From: Glaciecola sp034112105
GTDB taxonomy: Bacteria; Pseudomonadota; Gammaproteobacteria; Enterobacterales; Alteromonadaceae
Length of the DNA stretch: 58,275 nucleotides
NCBI GenBank assembly: GCA_034112105.1
Contig: JAWUVZ010000063.1
Coordinates: 1 to 58,275, forward strand
Direction of reading: 5' to 3'
In this document: positions 18,765 through 28,308 of the stretch, piece after piece
Numbering within the stretch: the stretch's first letter is position 1
Layout: every line of letters starts with the position of its first letter
Program-made: the position numbers and the translations under genes
The notes under the pieces: model-generated
Told to the model about the DNA's origin: nothing
Database searches by the model: none
Seen by the model: only the letters and a program-made list of their open reading frames with translations

Positions 18765-19669
18765 CAGCTTGTTGCTAAAGTTATACGTATCATCCAAGAT
18801 ACAAATCACTAAAATATGGCGAAAGGCTTTGTTATATAGGGTTTAGAGCTGACAATTTAGAAATATCCATACCCCAATTTAAATTATTAAATCCAAATAA
18901 ATCGTGTGCTGCCACGCATAAACAAGGGAAATAGCCCAATAAATAAAGAGTAAATATAGAATTTCATAGATTTATGGCGGTGTCTCCACAAATAAAAGCA
19001 CTGTAAATTAGTTAGTTATCGATAGTGTAAAGCTTATCTTAGCGATAATTTTATTTGTGGGCGTTTTTCGTATATTTTAGGCAAAGACGCACAAGTCCGG
19101 TCAGCGCTTTGTATTTCATGATTTTTGAGCACCCATGCAACTGTTGCCGGAAAAAACGGCGACACACTCGTAAAAATCCAGCATATGTTAAAAACAGGCA
19201 CTCTTAAGCCTGTTAGTATATACCAAAGTAGTAACTCTAGACCTCAGAGTGACATTTCTCTTACTCTAGGAAGAAGTCGCAAATGGCGCACTCGATGCAT
19301 TTGTCCGCTGGGTGTGACACTACCGGACCGCAGTCATTAGCGCCCCAATTGAGCAAAGCATGGCCAAAAGCTTATTGCTTACTTTGATCCATGAAGCGCG
19401 CAAAGCTCTGCGTAACCCAACCAACTGGCTAGCTTTTTCACTTCAAATACAAAAATCTGTAAAACAGGCCTTAGTTAACTTAATATTGTAGTTTTATGTA
19501 ATCGAAAAAAGGGCTGAGTCTGGTAAAATGCGCAAATCAGGCGCTAATTGCCGCTTAATTAAAGTGACCAACTTATTGGGGTCCCTTCAAATAGGCTTTT
19601 GGTATTTATAATCAACTTTACAACTTATTTATTATACGATTTTTATAATTACTTTTTATTTAATTACAA

Positions 19670-19707
19670 AAAGACCTCTTTAAACTTAACATTTAAAAGA
19701 GGTCTTT
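19670..19707. terminator. Strong orphan hairpin, terminator-like on either strand
   Basis: AAAGACCTCTTTAAA pairs with TTTAAAAGAGGTCTTT across an 8-base loop; both ends are followed by A/T-rich sequence. No recognised gene ends next to it: ssb has its own terminator nearer. It may end an unannotated small RNA or be a remnant. Confidence 0.5.
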
Positions 19708-19825
19708 ATTAAGCTCTATTGTATGGTTTTATAAGTGCTAATTTTAATAATAAATTAAACTTAAGTTAACACTATTAGCTCTTAAAGGGATCGAGTCTTA
19801 AACGTTACAAAATTTTCATTTTCCC

Positions 19826-19852
19826 ATAAAAAAGCCACTATTTCAGTGGCTT
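19826..19852 (-). terminator. Rho-independent terminator of ssb
   Basis: Read on the minus strand, AAGCCACT, a 5-base loop and AGTGGCTT are followed by TTTTTTA. It stands about 50 bases after the ssb stop. Confidence 0.8.
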
Positions 19853-19891
19853 AACATTTATAATTAACATTTATAATTAACATTTTTAAAT
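19853..19891. repeat. Three 13-base tandem copies after ssb
   Basis: AACATTTATAATT is repeated twice exactly and a third time with changes, between the ssb stop and its terminator. It is probably replication slippage in AT-rich DNA; no function is suggested. Confidence 0.7.
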
Positions 19892-19901
19892 TACATGTGT
19901 T

Positions 19902-20501
19902 CTAGAATGGAATATCATCATCAAAATCAAAATCTGGCTCTGCCATCGGCGGAGTTTTCTGAGGAGCCTGCTGCGGCGACTGTTGTGAAGGCTTATTATA
20001 TCCGCCTCCTTGATTTGACTGACCACCACCACCCTGTTGATAACCACCCTGGTTATTCTGACCGCTCTGACTGTTCTGACTGCCTTGGTTATTCTGACTG
20101 CCTTGAGGACTTTGTTGATAGCCGCCTTGACCGCCACCACTTTGTCCACCACCGCCACTTTCATTGCGGCCACCTAACATCTGCAATTGGTCTGCAATGA
20201 CTTCCGTTGTATAACGATCGTTACCTTGCTGATCTTGCCACTTGCGTGTTTGCAATTTACCTTCCAAGTAAATCTGAGACCCTTTCTTCAAGTACTCACC
20301 TGCAATTTCTGCTAAACGACGATACATAGTCACTTTGTGCCATTCTGTTTTTTCTTGAAGTTGACCTTGCTGGTCCTTCCAACTTTCACTAGTGGCGATA
20401 CTCAAATTGGCAACGGCATTACCATTAGGCATATAACGAACTTCTGGATCGTTGCCTAAATTGCCAACTAAGATTACTTTATTCACACCTCTAGAGGCCA
20501 T
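19902..20501 (-). CDS. ssb: Single-stranded DNA-binding protein
   Basis: The protein has 199 residues. The N-terminal OB fold (about residues 1-110) begins MASRGVNKVILVGNLGNDPEVRY and includes the aromatic DNA-binding residues of bacterial SSB. A Gly/Gln/Asn/Ser-rich disordered linker follows (about 112-180), then the acidic tip DFDFDDDIPF that recruits repair and replication partners. Each part is usual for the family. The gene lies next to a transporter gene and uvrA, a common gammaproteobacterial arrangement. No convincing LexA box was found; a weak 12/16 match lies at 20580-20595. Confidence 0.96.
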   Translation of the reverse strand: MASRGVNKVILVGNLGNDPEVRYMPNGNAVANLSIATSESWKDQQGQLQEKTEWHKVTMYRRLAEIAGEYLKKGSQIYLEGKLQTRKWQDQQGNDRYTTEVIADQLQMLGGRNESGGGGQSGGGQGGYQQSPQGSQNNQGSQNSQSGQNNQGGYQQGGGGQSNQGGGYNKPSQQSPQQAPQKTPPMAEPDFDFDDDIPF

Positions 20502-20729
20502 GCTAACTCCTATTATTTACACTTTTTTAATTGTTCTTATACTGCTTAATTCGAATTTTATGTTCTTAACTAATTCTAGTTTTACATATAAACAGATATC
20601 GATGTTGGCAGCTAAATTCTGCCACCTAATATACTATTGTATTGGATATATTGCACACCCAATTCACCTGATTTTTTGATAAACAGTTCTGTGGTTCAGG
20701 GTTTACTAATGTCTGACTTTAAATCTTTC

Positions 20730-22085
20730 TTAACTAATCAAGGATTTAGCTTTTTCTATGTCGAATCCAGTGCTATCGACTTTCAAATATATGGCGTTTT
20801 TTTCAACATCAACTAGCACCTCTTGTACACCTTCCAGTTTTTGCAAATCATTCTCTAGCTTCGTCTGATTTGATATTTGTAAAAGAACGCCTATATTTTC
20901 AATAGAGAGTGTGACTCTTTTTACTTTCGTGGTTTTTTGTAATCCCCATACAATAATCATAGTCATAACAATGAATACCAAACAAGCCACTAATGCTAAT
21001 TGAGGACCTAGCCACCCATTTAATACGCCAGATATTAAACCACCTAAAAACGCACCGAAAAATTGGAAACTCGCATAAACCCCCATAGCACTGCCCTTTT
21101 TGCCAGCCGGAGCGATGCTCGATACCATTACTGGCATGTGCGCTTCCATGTAGTTAAATCCAGCAAAAAATAGAGTCCCTGCGAACAAAATAATAAGCCA
21201 ATTCAACTCAGGTAATAATAACAATCCGAAGCCTGCCGCCATAAAAGTCAAGGATATGATAAAAGACGTTGACGTTTTTAGACGCTTACAGAGTTTCATT
21301 AACACAACTAAAATTAATACTGAAACAAACAAAATTGGAGTATAAATTTTCCAGTGTTCATTTAGGCTAAGGTTCACCTGAGTAAGCAGCACGGGTACTT
21401 GGACAAAAAAGCAAGTTATTAGCAAATGTACCGTCAAAACACTTATATTCAAACGCCACAGACTCGGGTCTTTAGCTAGGTTTTTTAGTTGACTAAGTTG
21501 CGGGAGCGCATCTCCCGATGGCGTGTTTTGTTTCGGGGTTGGCACACCAAATTTAACCAGAGGCAAACAGAGAACGCTTAGTACCGCCGTAATCCAGAAT
21601 ATCCCTTGAATACCATACAGCCCCGCAATAATCGGACCGGTTAACAGGGCTACATAGAATGAAAAGCCGATAGAAACACCAATAATCGCCATTACTTTTG
21701 CACGTTCTGACTCGCGCGTTACGTCTGCTGCCAATGCCATTATCGCGCCAGCTATAGCACCTGCGCCTTGCAAAATTCGACCCACCGTTAACATGACCAT
21801 CGAATCAGCATTCGCGGCAATCACACTGCCGATTGCAAAGAAGCAAAGCCCCATATAAATAACTGGCTTGCGACCCCATTTATCGGATAGCACACCCATG
21901 GGAATCTGCAGTATGGCTTGAGTCAAACCATAACCACCAATCGCGAGCCCTACAAGGAGGGGCGAATAATCGGGGTATTCAACAGCGGCGATTGCTAAGA
22001 CAGGAATGACCATAAATAACCCAAGCATACGCAATACGTAGACTAAGGCTAAACTAACAGCTGCACGTGTTTCTTGTGGATTCAA
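20730..22085 (-). CDS. yajR: MFS transporter with C-terminal YAM-type domain (YajR-like)
   Basis: The protein has 451 residues. About 12 membrane helices span residues 5-385, with the MFS motif A region GVLSDKWGRKPVIYMG near residues 62-78. A soluble C-terminal domain follows (about 390-451, SIENIGVLLQISNQTKLENDLQKLEGVQEV split), with the beta-alpha-beta pattern of the E. coli YajR YAM domain. It is an inner-membrane drug/proton antiporter-like protein; the substrate is unknown. It is divergent from uvrA across about 200 bases and precedes ssb on the same strand. The symbol is by domain layout and context, not proven orthology. Confidence 0.8.
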   Translation of the reverse strand: MNPQETRAAVSLALVYVLRMLGLFMVIPVLAIAAVEYPDYSPLLVGLAIGGYGLTQAILQIPMGVLSDKWGRKPVIYMGLCFFAIGSVIAANADSMVMLTVGRILQGAGAIAGAIMALAADVTRESERAKVMAIIGVSIGFSFYVALLTGPIIAGLYGIQGIFWITAVLSVLCLPLVKFGVPTPKQNTPSGDALPQLSQLKNLAKDPSLWRLNISVLTVHLLITCFFVQVPVLLTQVNLSLNEHWKIYTPILFVSVLILVVLMKLCKRLKTSTSFIISLTFMAAGFGLLLLPELNWLIILFAGTLFFAGFNYMEAHMPVMVSSIAPAGKKGSAMGVYASFQFFGAFLGGLISGVLNGWLGPQLALVACLVFIVMTMIIVWGLQKTTKVKRVTLSIENIGVLLQISNQTKLENDLQKLEGVQEVLVDVEKNAIYLKVDSTGFDIEKAKSLIS

Positions 22086-22285
22086 CTTCGTATTATTTCC
22101 TTTGGTTAATTATAGATGATCTGCGTTTCGCTCACTGCAATTCAGGCGCGCAATTCTAACACAAGAATTTGACGGACTCACATCTGCATGATCCCTTCTA
22201 TGTATGTTCCGTAACAAACTCATATTTTTTGGTAAATTTGTGTCATACTTATCGATTGTTCTGGCACCATCTCATCTAAGGCAAT

Positions 22286-25135
22286 ATGGATAAAATAGAA
22301 GTTCGCGGGGCTCGCACCCATAACCTGAAAAACATCAATATTGAACTCCCGAGGAACAAGCTTGTTGTAATTACTGGCTTATCTGGTTCGGGGAAGTCTT
22401 CACTGGCATTCGACACATTATATGCTGAAGGACAGCGTCGCTATGTTGAGTCTTTATCTGCTTACGCAAGACAGTTTTTGTCCATGATGGAAAAGCCAGA
22501 TGTTGATCACATAGCAGGCTTGTCACCCGCTATTTCAATAGAGCAAAAATCAACATCGCATAACCCGCGCTCAACTGTGGGCACAATAACGGAAATTTAC
22601 GATTATTTGCGTTTGTTGTTCGCTCGCGTAGGTGAACCAAAATGTCCAGACCACGATGTTGCTCTGAATGCGCAAACGGTGAGTCAAATGGTTGACAGGG
22701 TTTTAGAAATGCCTGAAGGCACCAAACTCATGTTATTGGCGCCGGTGATTCAAGACCGCAAAGGAGAGCATGTAAAAACACTTGAAGGCTTATGCGCTCA
22801 AGGTTTTATTCGTGCGCGTATTGATGGTGAAGTTTGCGATTTGACCGATCCGCCTCCACTAGATCTGCACAAAAAGCATACTATTGAAGTGGTCGTTGAC
22901 CGCTTTAAAGTGCGTGATGATTTGCAGCTGCGCTTGGCTGAATCGTTTGAAACTGCGCTCACACTTTCCGCTGGCTCAGCAAAAGTAGCGTATATGGACG
23001 ATGATGAGAAGCACAAAGACGAAATTGTGTTGTCTGCTAACTTTGCTTGCCCGCATTGCGGTTACAGTATTACCGAACTAGAACCTAGAATATTCTCATT
23101 TAATAACCCAGCAGGCGCATGTCAAACCTGCGATGGGTTGGGAACAAAGCAGTTTTTTGACCCCCACAGAGTCGTTGGCAATACTGAAATTAGTTTAAGT
23201 GGCGGTGCTATTCGTGGTTGGGATAAACGCAGTTATTATTACTTCCAGATGCTGCAGTCAGTTGCAGACCATTATAAATTTAACTTAAATACTCCGTTTG
23301 AAAAACTAGATGAGCAATCGAAAGATATCGTTTTGTTTGGCAGTAAAGGCACCTCCATTAAGTTTAAGTACATTAATGAACGTGGCGATATTATGGAACG
23401 AAAGCATCCATTTGAAGGCATCATTCCGAATATGGAACGTCGTTTTCGTGAAACTGAATCTAACACAGTGCGCGAAGAACTCGGCAAATATATGAGTCAC
23501 CAAAGTTGCACTAGTTGCTCAGGCGCAAGGCTGCGACTAGAGGCCCGAAACGTCTTTATTCAAGGTACCAACTTACCCGAAGTCGCACAAATGTCGATTG
23601 CAGCGTGTTTGAGCTTTTTCTCTAATTTAGAGCTTACCGGCCAGCGCGGTGAAATCGCAGATAAGATTCTAAAAGAAATTAAAGACCGCTTAGCCTTTTT
23701 AGTCAATGTGGGTTTGAACTACCTATCACTATCGCGCAGTGCTGACACATTATCCGGTGGCGAAGCACAACGTATTCGGCTTGCGAGTCAAATTGGTGCG
23801 GGTCTAGTCGGCGTTATGTATGTGTTGGACGAGCCATCGATCGGTTTGCATCAACGCGATAACTCAAGACTCCTCGAAACCCTTCGTCACTTGCGTGATT
23901 TAGGCAACACCGTCATCGTTGTTGAACACGATGAAGATGCGATTAAAGAAGCCGATTATATCGTGGACATTGGTCCCGGTGCTGGTGTGCATGGCGGCGA
24001 AATTATTGCTCAGGGTTCCTTAGAAGACATCATGAATAGTGAACGTTCACTCACTGGTAAATATCTATCAGGGAAAGAGTTCATTGTAATACCAGAGAAA
24101 CGAAATAGCACAAAAAATCGTAAATGGGTAAAGTTAACCGGTGCCACTGGTAACAATTTACAATCCGTGACGTTAAAGATACCACAAGGCCTGATGACTT
24201 GTATTACCGGTGTATCTGGCTCAGGCAAATCAACGTTGATCAACGATACTTTTTATCGGATAGCGCAACGTGAATTAAACCGCGCTACCACTAACGAACC
24301 CGCTCCGTATAAAAGCATAACGGGGTTGGAACATATGGATAAAGTAGTCGACATTGACCAAAGTCCAATTGGCAGAACGCCACGCTCGAATCCTGCAACG
24401 TACGCCGGTATTTTCACTCCTATTCGTGAAATATTCGCAGGTACCCAGGAATCGCGCTCGCGCGGCTATAAGGCTGGACGCTTCAGTTTTAACGTCAAAG
24501 GCGGACGCTGTGAAGCGTGCCAAGGTGATGGTTTAATTAAAGTCGAAATGCATTTTTTGCCTGATGTATATGTGTCTTGTGATGTTTGTATGGGTAAGCG
24601 ATACAATCGTGAAACGCTAGAAATTCGTTATAAAAACAAAAATATCCATGAAATATTGGCAATGACAGTAGAAGACGCACGTGATTTCTTCGAAGCTATT
24701 CCATCAATTAATCGCAAGCTACAAACCTTGATGGACGTTGGCCTTTCTTATATTGGTTTAGGCCAGTCGGCCACAACACTGTCTGGTGGTGAAGCGCAAC
24801 GCGTTAAGCTTGCAAAAGAGCTATCTAAACGCGATACCGGTCAAACCCTCTATATCTTAGATGAACCGACTACAGGTCTTCATTTCCATGATATTAAACA
24901 ATTGCTGGAAGTACTGCATCGTTTACGTGATCACGGTAATACTATTGTCGTGATTGAGCATAACCTTGACGTTGTAAAAACAGCCGACTGGGTTATCGAT
25001 CTGGGTCCTGAAGGTGGTTCAGGTGGAGGTCTTATCGTTGCAGAAGGAACACCAGAAGATATTTGTAAAGTTGCCGCATCGCATACAGGTATGTACCTAG
25101 CGAAAATGTTGGCTGGTAAACAAGTTAAAAGTTAG
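22286..25135 (+). CDS. uvrA: Excinuclease ABC subunit A
   Basis: The protein has 949 residues, a full-length UvrA. The first ATPase has Walker A GLSGSGKSS (about residue 31) and a zinc finger CPHCGY...CQTC near 253-283. The ABC signature LSGGEAQRIRLASQIG lies near 488. The second ATPase has GVSGSGKST near 640, the C-terminal zinc finger CEACQGDG...CDVCMGKRYN near 740-770 and the second LSGGEAQRVKLAKELS. It recognises DNA damage with UvrB in nucleotide excision repair. It is divergent from the yajR gene. I looked for a LexA box in the 200 bases upstream and did not find one. Confidence 0.98.
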   Translation: MDKIEVRGARTHNLKNINIELPRNKLVVITGLSGSGKSSLAFDTLYAEGQRRYVESLSAYARQFLSMMEKPDVDHIAGLSPAISIEQKSTSHNPRSTVGTITEIYDYLRLLFARVGEPKCPDHDVALNAQTVSQMVDRVLEMPEGTKLMLLAPVIQDRKGEHVKTLEGLCAQGFIRARIDGEVCDLTDPPPLDLHKKHTIEVVVDRFKVRDDLQLRLAESFETALTLSAGSAKVAYMDDDEKHKDEIVLSANFACPHCGYSITELEPRIFSFNNPAGACQTCDGLGTKQFFDPHRVVGNTEISLSGGAIRGWDKRSYYYFQMLQSVADHYKFNLNTPFEKLDEQSKDIVLFGSKGTSIKFKYINERGDIMERKHPFEGIIPNMERRFRETESNTVREELGKYMSHQSCTSCSGARLRLEARNVFIQGTNLPEVAQMSIAACLSFFSNLELTGQRGEIADKILKEIKDRLAFLVNVGLNYLSLSRSADTLSGGEAQRIRLASQIGAGLVGVMYVLDEPSIGLHQRDNSRLLETLRHLRDLGNTVIVVEHDEDAIKEADYIVDIGPGAGVHGGEIIAQGSLEDIMNSERSLTGKYLSGKEFIVIPEKRNSTKNRKWVKLTGATGNNLQSVTLKIPQGLMTCITGVSGSGKSTLINDTFYRIAQRELNRATTNEPAPYKSITGLEHMDKVVDIDQSPIGRTPRSNPATYAGIFTPIREIFAGTQESRSRGYKAGRFSFNVKGGRCEACQGDGLIKVEMHFLPDVYVSCDVCMGKRYNRETLEIRYKNKNIHEILAMTVEDARDFFEAIPSINRKLQTLMDVGLSYIGLGQSATTLSGGEAQRVKLAKELSKRDTGQTLYILDEPTTGLHFHDIKQLLEVLHRLRDHGNTIVVIEHNLDVVKTADWVIDLGPEGGSGGGLIVAEGTPEDICKVAASHTGMYLAKMLAGKQVKS

Positions 25136-25239
25136 CCATGAGCCGATAGCATGCGATTAGCTAGTAAAGTGCAACAAGATAATAACGCGCTGGCTAGCGA
25201 GAAATGTGTCTTTGAGCTTGTCAAAAGAAGGAGTAAAAG

Positions 25240-25638
25240 TTGTTAAGTATTGAATTTGATGTTCGTTTTTACGAAACAGATGCACTGCAGCATGTCAGCA
25301 ACACGGCATTGGTTGGCTGGTTTGAGACCGCTCGCCTGCCGATATTTAAATACTTCACACCTAAACTTGACCTTAGTAATTGGCCTCTTATTTTGGCTAA
25401 TTATAATGTCGACTTTTTAGAGCAAATTTACTTAGCCGAGCCCGTTGAAGTAAAAACTTGGATTAGTCGCATTGGCAATAGCTCCTTTATCGTTTACCAA
25501 GAGTTATGGCAGTCCAACGTGAAAAAAGCAAAGGGCACAACGACACTCGTTCGCTTCGATTATAAAAGCAAAAAATCAGTACGTATCCCTAATGATATTC
25601 GCGCTAAACTTGAAGAACATAAAATAGAACTTGAGTAA
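25240..25638 (+). CDS. Hotdog-fold acyl-CoA thioesterase (4HBT family)
   Basis: The protein has 132 residues. The start is TTG at 25240, decided by AGAAGGAG eight bases upstream; no ATG fits. The hotdog motif FYETDALQHVSNTALVGWFE covers residues 10-29, with Asp14 and His18 in the positions of the 4-hydroxybenzoyl-CoA thioesterase family active site. It is expected to hydrolyse a short or medium acyl-CoA in the cytoplasm; the substrate is unknown. It follows uvrA by 104 bases and precedes the oxygenase gene by 47, so it may share a transcript with the latter. Confidence 0.82.
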   Translation: MLSIEFDVRFYETDALQHVSNTALVGWFETARLPIFKYFTPKLDLSNWPLILANYNVDFLEQIYLAEPVEVKTWISRIGNSSFIVYQELWQSNVKKAKGTTTLVRFDYKSKKSVRIPNDIRAKLEEHKIELE

Positions 25639-25685
25639 GGTTCACTATCTTATTTTGAGCCAGTTGCGCAATAAAGGAAGGCATT

Positions 25686-26390
25686 GTGAAGAATACCGAT
25701 TTCATTAGCGTTATTGATAATGCTCTCAGCCCCGAGTTGTGCCAGCAAATAATCAATATTTTCGAAGCCAGTGAGCACCTCGCCCCTGGTGAAACGGGCG
25801 GCGGTATTGATACCAGCAAAAAGCGTTCAACTGATGTGTCTATTACTCGGCATCCTGAATTTAAAGACGTTTATCCTCAAGTCGCAGGTATTACCGGTAA
25901 GCATCTTGTTAACTATATTAAAGTTTATTTTTTTGCATTGATTGGCCCTATTGGCCTAACTATGGCTGACATTAAAACAGGCAAGCCGGTTAAACTTACC
26001 GCTGATAATTTCGATGAACAAGCATTGCCAAGGCTTCCCCAAATCGTTAATTACTTATTTAGAGTTGGTGAAATTAATGCTCAAAAATACACGGCTGGTA
26101 ATGGAGGCTATCCATATTGGCACTCTGAAAACTACCCTCAGAAAGGCTCGACAGATGCACTGCATCGTAACTTATTATTTATGTTTTATTTGAATGATGT
26201 TAGCGACGGTGGTGAGACGGAGTTTTACTATCAAGACAAGAAAATTATACCAAAGACAGGTCGAATGGTAATTGCACCCAGTGGTTTTACACATACTCAC
26301 CGCGGTAACGTACCGACGTCTGGTGATAAATACATTTTAACGTCTTGGGTTTTATTTAACCCTGCCGAGCACATATTTAGTCTGGGATAA
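25686..26390 (+). CDS. 2OG-Fe(II) oxygenase, prolyl-hydroxylase-like, with HxE iron motif
   Basis: The protein has 234 residues. The start is GTG, with AAAGGAAG upstream. The C-terminal half is a double-stranded beta-helix oxygenase domain: proximal iron ligands H146-S-E148 in YWHSENYP, a GGETEF turn, distal His in FTHTHRGN (H203 or H205), and K215 as the likely 2-oxoglutarate anchor. The usual HxD is HxE here, a variant used in some 2OG enzymes. The substrate may be a protein or small molecule; nothing nearby identifies it. No signal peptide is seen, so it should be cytoplasmic. Confidence 0.8.
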   Translation: MKNTDFISVIDNALSPELCQQIINIFEASEHLAPGETGGGIDTSKKRSTDVSITRHPEFKDVYPQVAGITGKHLVNYIKVYFFALIGPIGLTMADIKTGKPVKLTADNFDEQALPRLPQIVNYLFRVGEINAQKYTAGNGGYPYWHSENYPQKGSTDALHRNLLFMFYLNDVSDGGETEFYYQDKKIIPKTGRMVIAPSGFTHTHRGNVPTSGDKYILTSWVLFNPAEHIFSLG

Positions 26391-26480
26391 TAGCTAAGCT
26401 TATTACTTATAATTGCTATTATTAAGCATAAAATAATACGAATATGTATGGTAATAAGCTATTTTCAGAATCGAGATAGA

Positions 26481-27593
26481 CTACATTTTTGATTTTACGA
26501 ACTTTTGTAAAATCTTTATCAACTCCCTACGGTTAATAGGTTTGGCCAGATGGCAGTTCATGCCCACTAGCTTCGATTTTTCAACATCTTCTTTTAATAC
26601 TGATGCAGAAAGCGCAATAATTGGCGTAGTTTTATCGCGCAACCTATTCGCTTGTACAAACGGAGCAAAAATTTCACTCAAACTTTCATCTGAAATACCG
26701 ATCCCTGAATCGGCAACACAAAATTCTAACACTTGAGTTGTCGGGTTATTGTCAGTTACCTTTAATGAAAGGCTTACCGTTCCATTATTCGCAGTAAATT
26801 TGATAGCATTACTGACTAGGTTATTAAGCACTTGCATTATCCTAGTTGGATCGCCCATGAAGGCGTTTTCAACGTATTCATCACTGTAGGTAGTGAATTG
26901 GATGTTTTTATCAAGGGCCGATGTTTGGAAAAGGGATTCAGTTTCGTTTATCACCTGCGTGATACTGATGGGCACATGCTCAATCACAAGTTTGCCGCTG
27001 TAAGCTTTGAGTGATCAAGTATATCGTTCAAAATGCTATTTAAGCTAGCGCCAGCTCGTTTCACTCTTTCAAGCTTTGGTCGCTGGGCCTCCGTGATATC
27101 AGACGATAAAACAATATCAACTAAGCCAATAATTCCATTCATAGGTGTACGGATTTCGTGTGACATAGTGGCTAAAAAAACAGATTGGGCTCGCCTGCTT
27201 TGCGCTCGCTTTCTAGCACCTGTTTCAACGCGTCTGATTTATCTAAACTATCAACTAAGGCCTTTTCTAAAAACCAGGCCAGCAAAAATACCATGACCGC
27301 GATAAATACATTTGTTACTGATAGCCTCAACCAGATTGCAAGGTCATAATAGCCATTGGTACAGAGAAAAGAACCCAAAGTTTGGCACAAAGTGAGCTAT
27401 ACATCGGTTTATATAGTGCAGCTATTGAAAGTAAAATCCAAAAAACTGGAAAAGCGATGGCGACTAAAATGTTATTCGGCGATGTTACATAAACAACCAC
27501 CGACATGACCATTGAAAGCACAATCAGTGCCTTAAAACCGGTTTCCCGCAAAAGCATTTCAACTTTCGTTGAGTTACTAAAGACTTTTTCCAA
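26481..27593 (-). pseudogene. Hybrid sensor histidine kinase, frameshifted and internally deleted
   Basis: Four fragments in frames that change three times make up one ancestral gene: N-terminal membrane helices (27327-27593), last helix and linker (27172-27390), HisKA with MSHEIRTPMNGIIG (26984-27166), then HATPase plus receiver end (26481-26987). The HATPase N box (NLVSNAIKF) and G1 box (DSGIGIS) are present. Right after PFVQAN the frame jumps to RDKTTPIIALSASVL, which belongs late in a receiver domain. The GxGLG box, the rest of the HATPase and the phospho-acceptor Asp of the receiver are gone. Losses at the linker and in AGKLV are short deletions rather than homopolymer miscounts. The kinase cannot work. 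Confidence 0.88.
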
Positions 27594-27693
27594 TGAATTA
27601 ATCTTTATGCGTTTTCATAAACATATTTACCCCAGTGTGCCTTTAAATTTTGCAAAACTATAGCTATTCTTTACTTTCTAAAAATAGTTAGAC

Positions 27694-28197
27694 CTACCCT
27701 TCGAACTCAGTAACAACCAGTCCTTTTAACGTATAACCAACAGTCGCTATGTCCCCCTTCCAGCCGTCGGTAGAGAGTATACCCGTCACCCAAACAGCAT
27801 CGTATAAATTAGCGATAGGAACGCCTTTAGAGAATTTCACATAAACGATCTGATTTGAAGGTGGAGGAGGCACATGGATGCAAGCCCCAAAATAAGGAAC
27901 TAGCAAAAATTCAGTGATATTATCAGCATCTCCCTCGAGCGGAACGACAAATCCTGGAATCTTCACAAACTGCCCATTCAACGCTTGAAGCAAAGGCGCA
28001 TCCGGTTCTACTTGTGTCATTTGTCCGTTATGGTCAATTGCACTTGGAGGCACAACGTAATCTTTTGGTACCATGTCTTCCCAATATAGCTCTTTGGGCT
28101 GTTTGTCGTCTTTCGCCACCGAAGTGCCAGAAAATAAACAGACACCAAGTAATAATAACGCGAAGTTAAATATCGTTTTCAACAGTCTCTCCCTCAT
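27694..28197 (-). CDS. Secreted DUF3299 protein
   Basis: The protein has 167 residues. It has a signal peptide (hydrophobic residues 9-24, cleavage near SVAKD). The mature domain contains YWEDMVPKDYV, then GFVVPLEGD and FLLVPYFGACIHVPPPPSNQIVYV, which is the pattern of DUF3299 proteins often found near ABC-type lipoprotein or metal export genes. The single mature Cys lies before HVPPPP. Function is unknown; it is probably periplasmic. It is flanked by a dead histidine kinase gene downstream and ppa upstream on the same strand. Confidence 0.83.
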   Translation of the reverse strand: MRERLLKTIFNFALLLLGVCLFSGTSVAKDDKQPKELYWEDMVPKDYVVPPSAIDHNGQMTQVEPDAPLLQALNGQFVKIPGFVVPLEGDADNITEFLLVPYFGACIHVPPPPSNQIVYVKFSKGVPIANLYDAVWVTGILSTDGWKGDIATVGYTLKGLVVTEFEG

Positions 28198-28246
28198 GAA
28201 TTGGTCACATCGTTAAATAGTATAAACTTTAGTGCTTAAATATCGA

Positions 28247-28273
28247 GTAAAAAAAAGCCCGCATAGTGCGAGC
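28247..28273 (-). terminator. Rho-independent terminator of ppa
   Basis: On the minus strand AGCTCGCA, a short loop and TGCGGGCT form an imperfect stem followed by eight T. It lies 36 bases after the ppa stop. Confidence 0.75.
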
Positions 28274-28308
28274 TCCTTAGTTTGATAGCATAAGCCTTAA
28301 CAGGTTAC

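Larger units (their letters stand above)
18552..19825. other. Long gene-free region upstream of the MSHA operon
   Basis: No convincing complete gene is seen in about 1.27 kb. It contains a perfect 8+8 dyad at 18746-18764, a strong AT-rich hairpin at 19670-19707, and near 19400-19440 a half-palindrome of the type GGTTGGGTTACG that recurs in small palindromic repeats of many proteobacteria. A plus-strand frame at 19125-19340 and an overlapping minus-strand frame ending at 19261 both lack family resemblance. The operon promoter must lie in the right part of mshI's upstream region, but no clear -35/-10 pair could be chosen. It may be decayed coding or repeat DNA. Confidence 0.5.

Noticed and set aside
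19125..19340. 71-codon plus-strand ORF before ssb
   Set aside because: No family resemblance; an overlapping minus-strand frame looks equally protein-like, so neither is supported.
19400..19440. Complete palindromic repeat (REP/MITE type)
   Set aside because: Only one half (GGTTGGGTTACG) is present; the matching arm is not found nearby.
20580..20595. Possible LexA box upstream of ssb (TTTTACATATAAACAG)
   Set aside because: Only 12 of 16 consensus positions match and the left CTGT half is missing.
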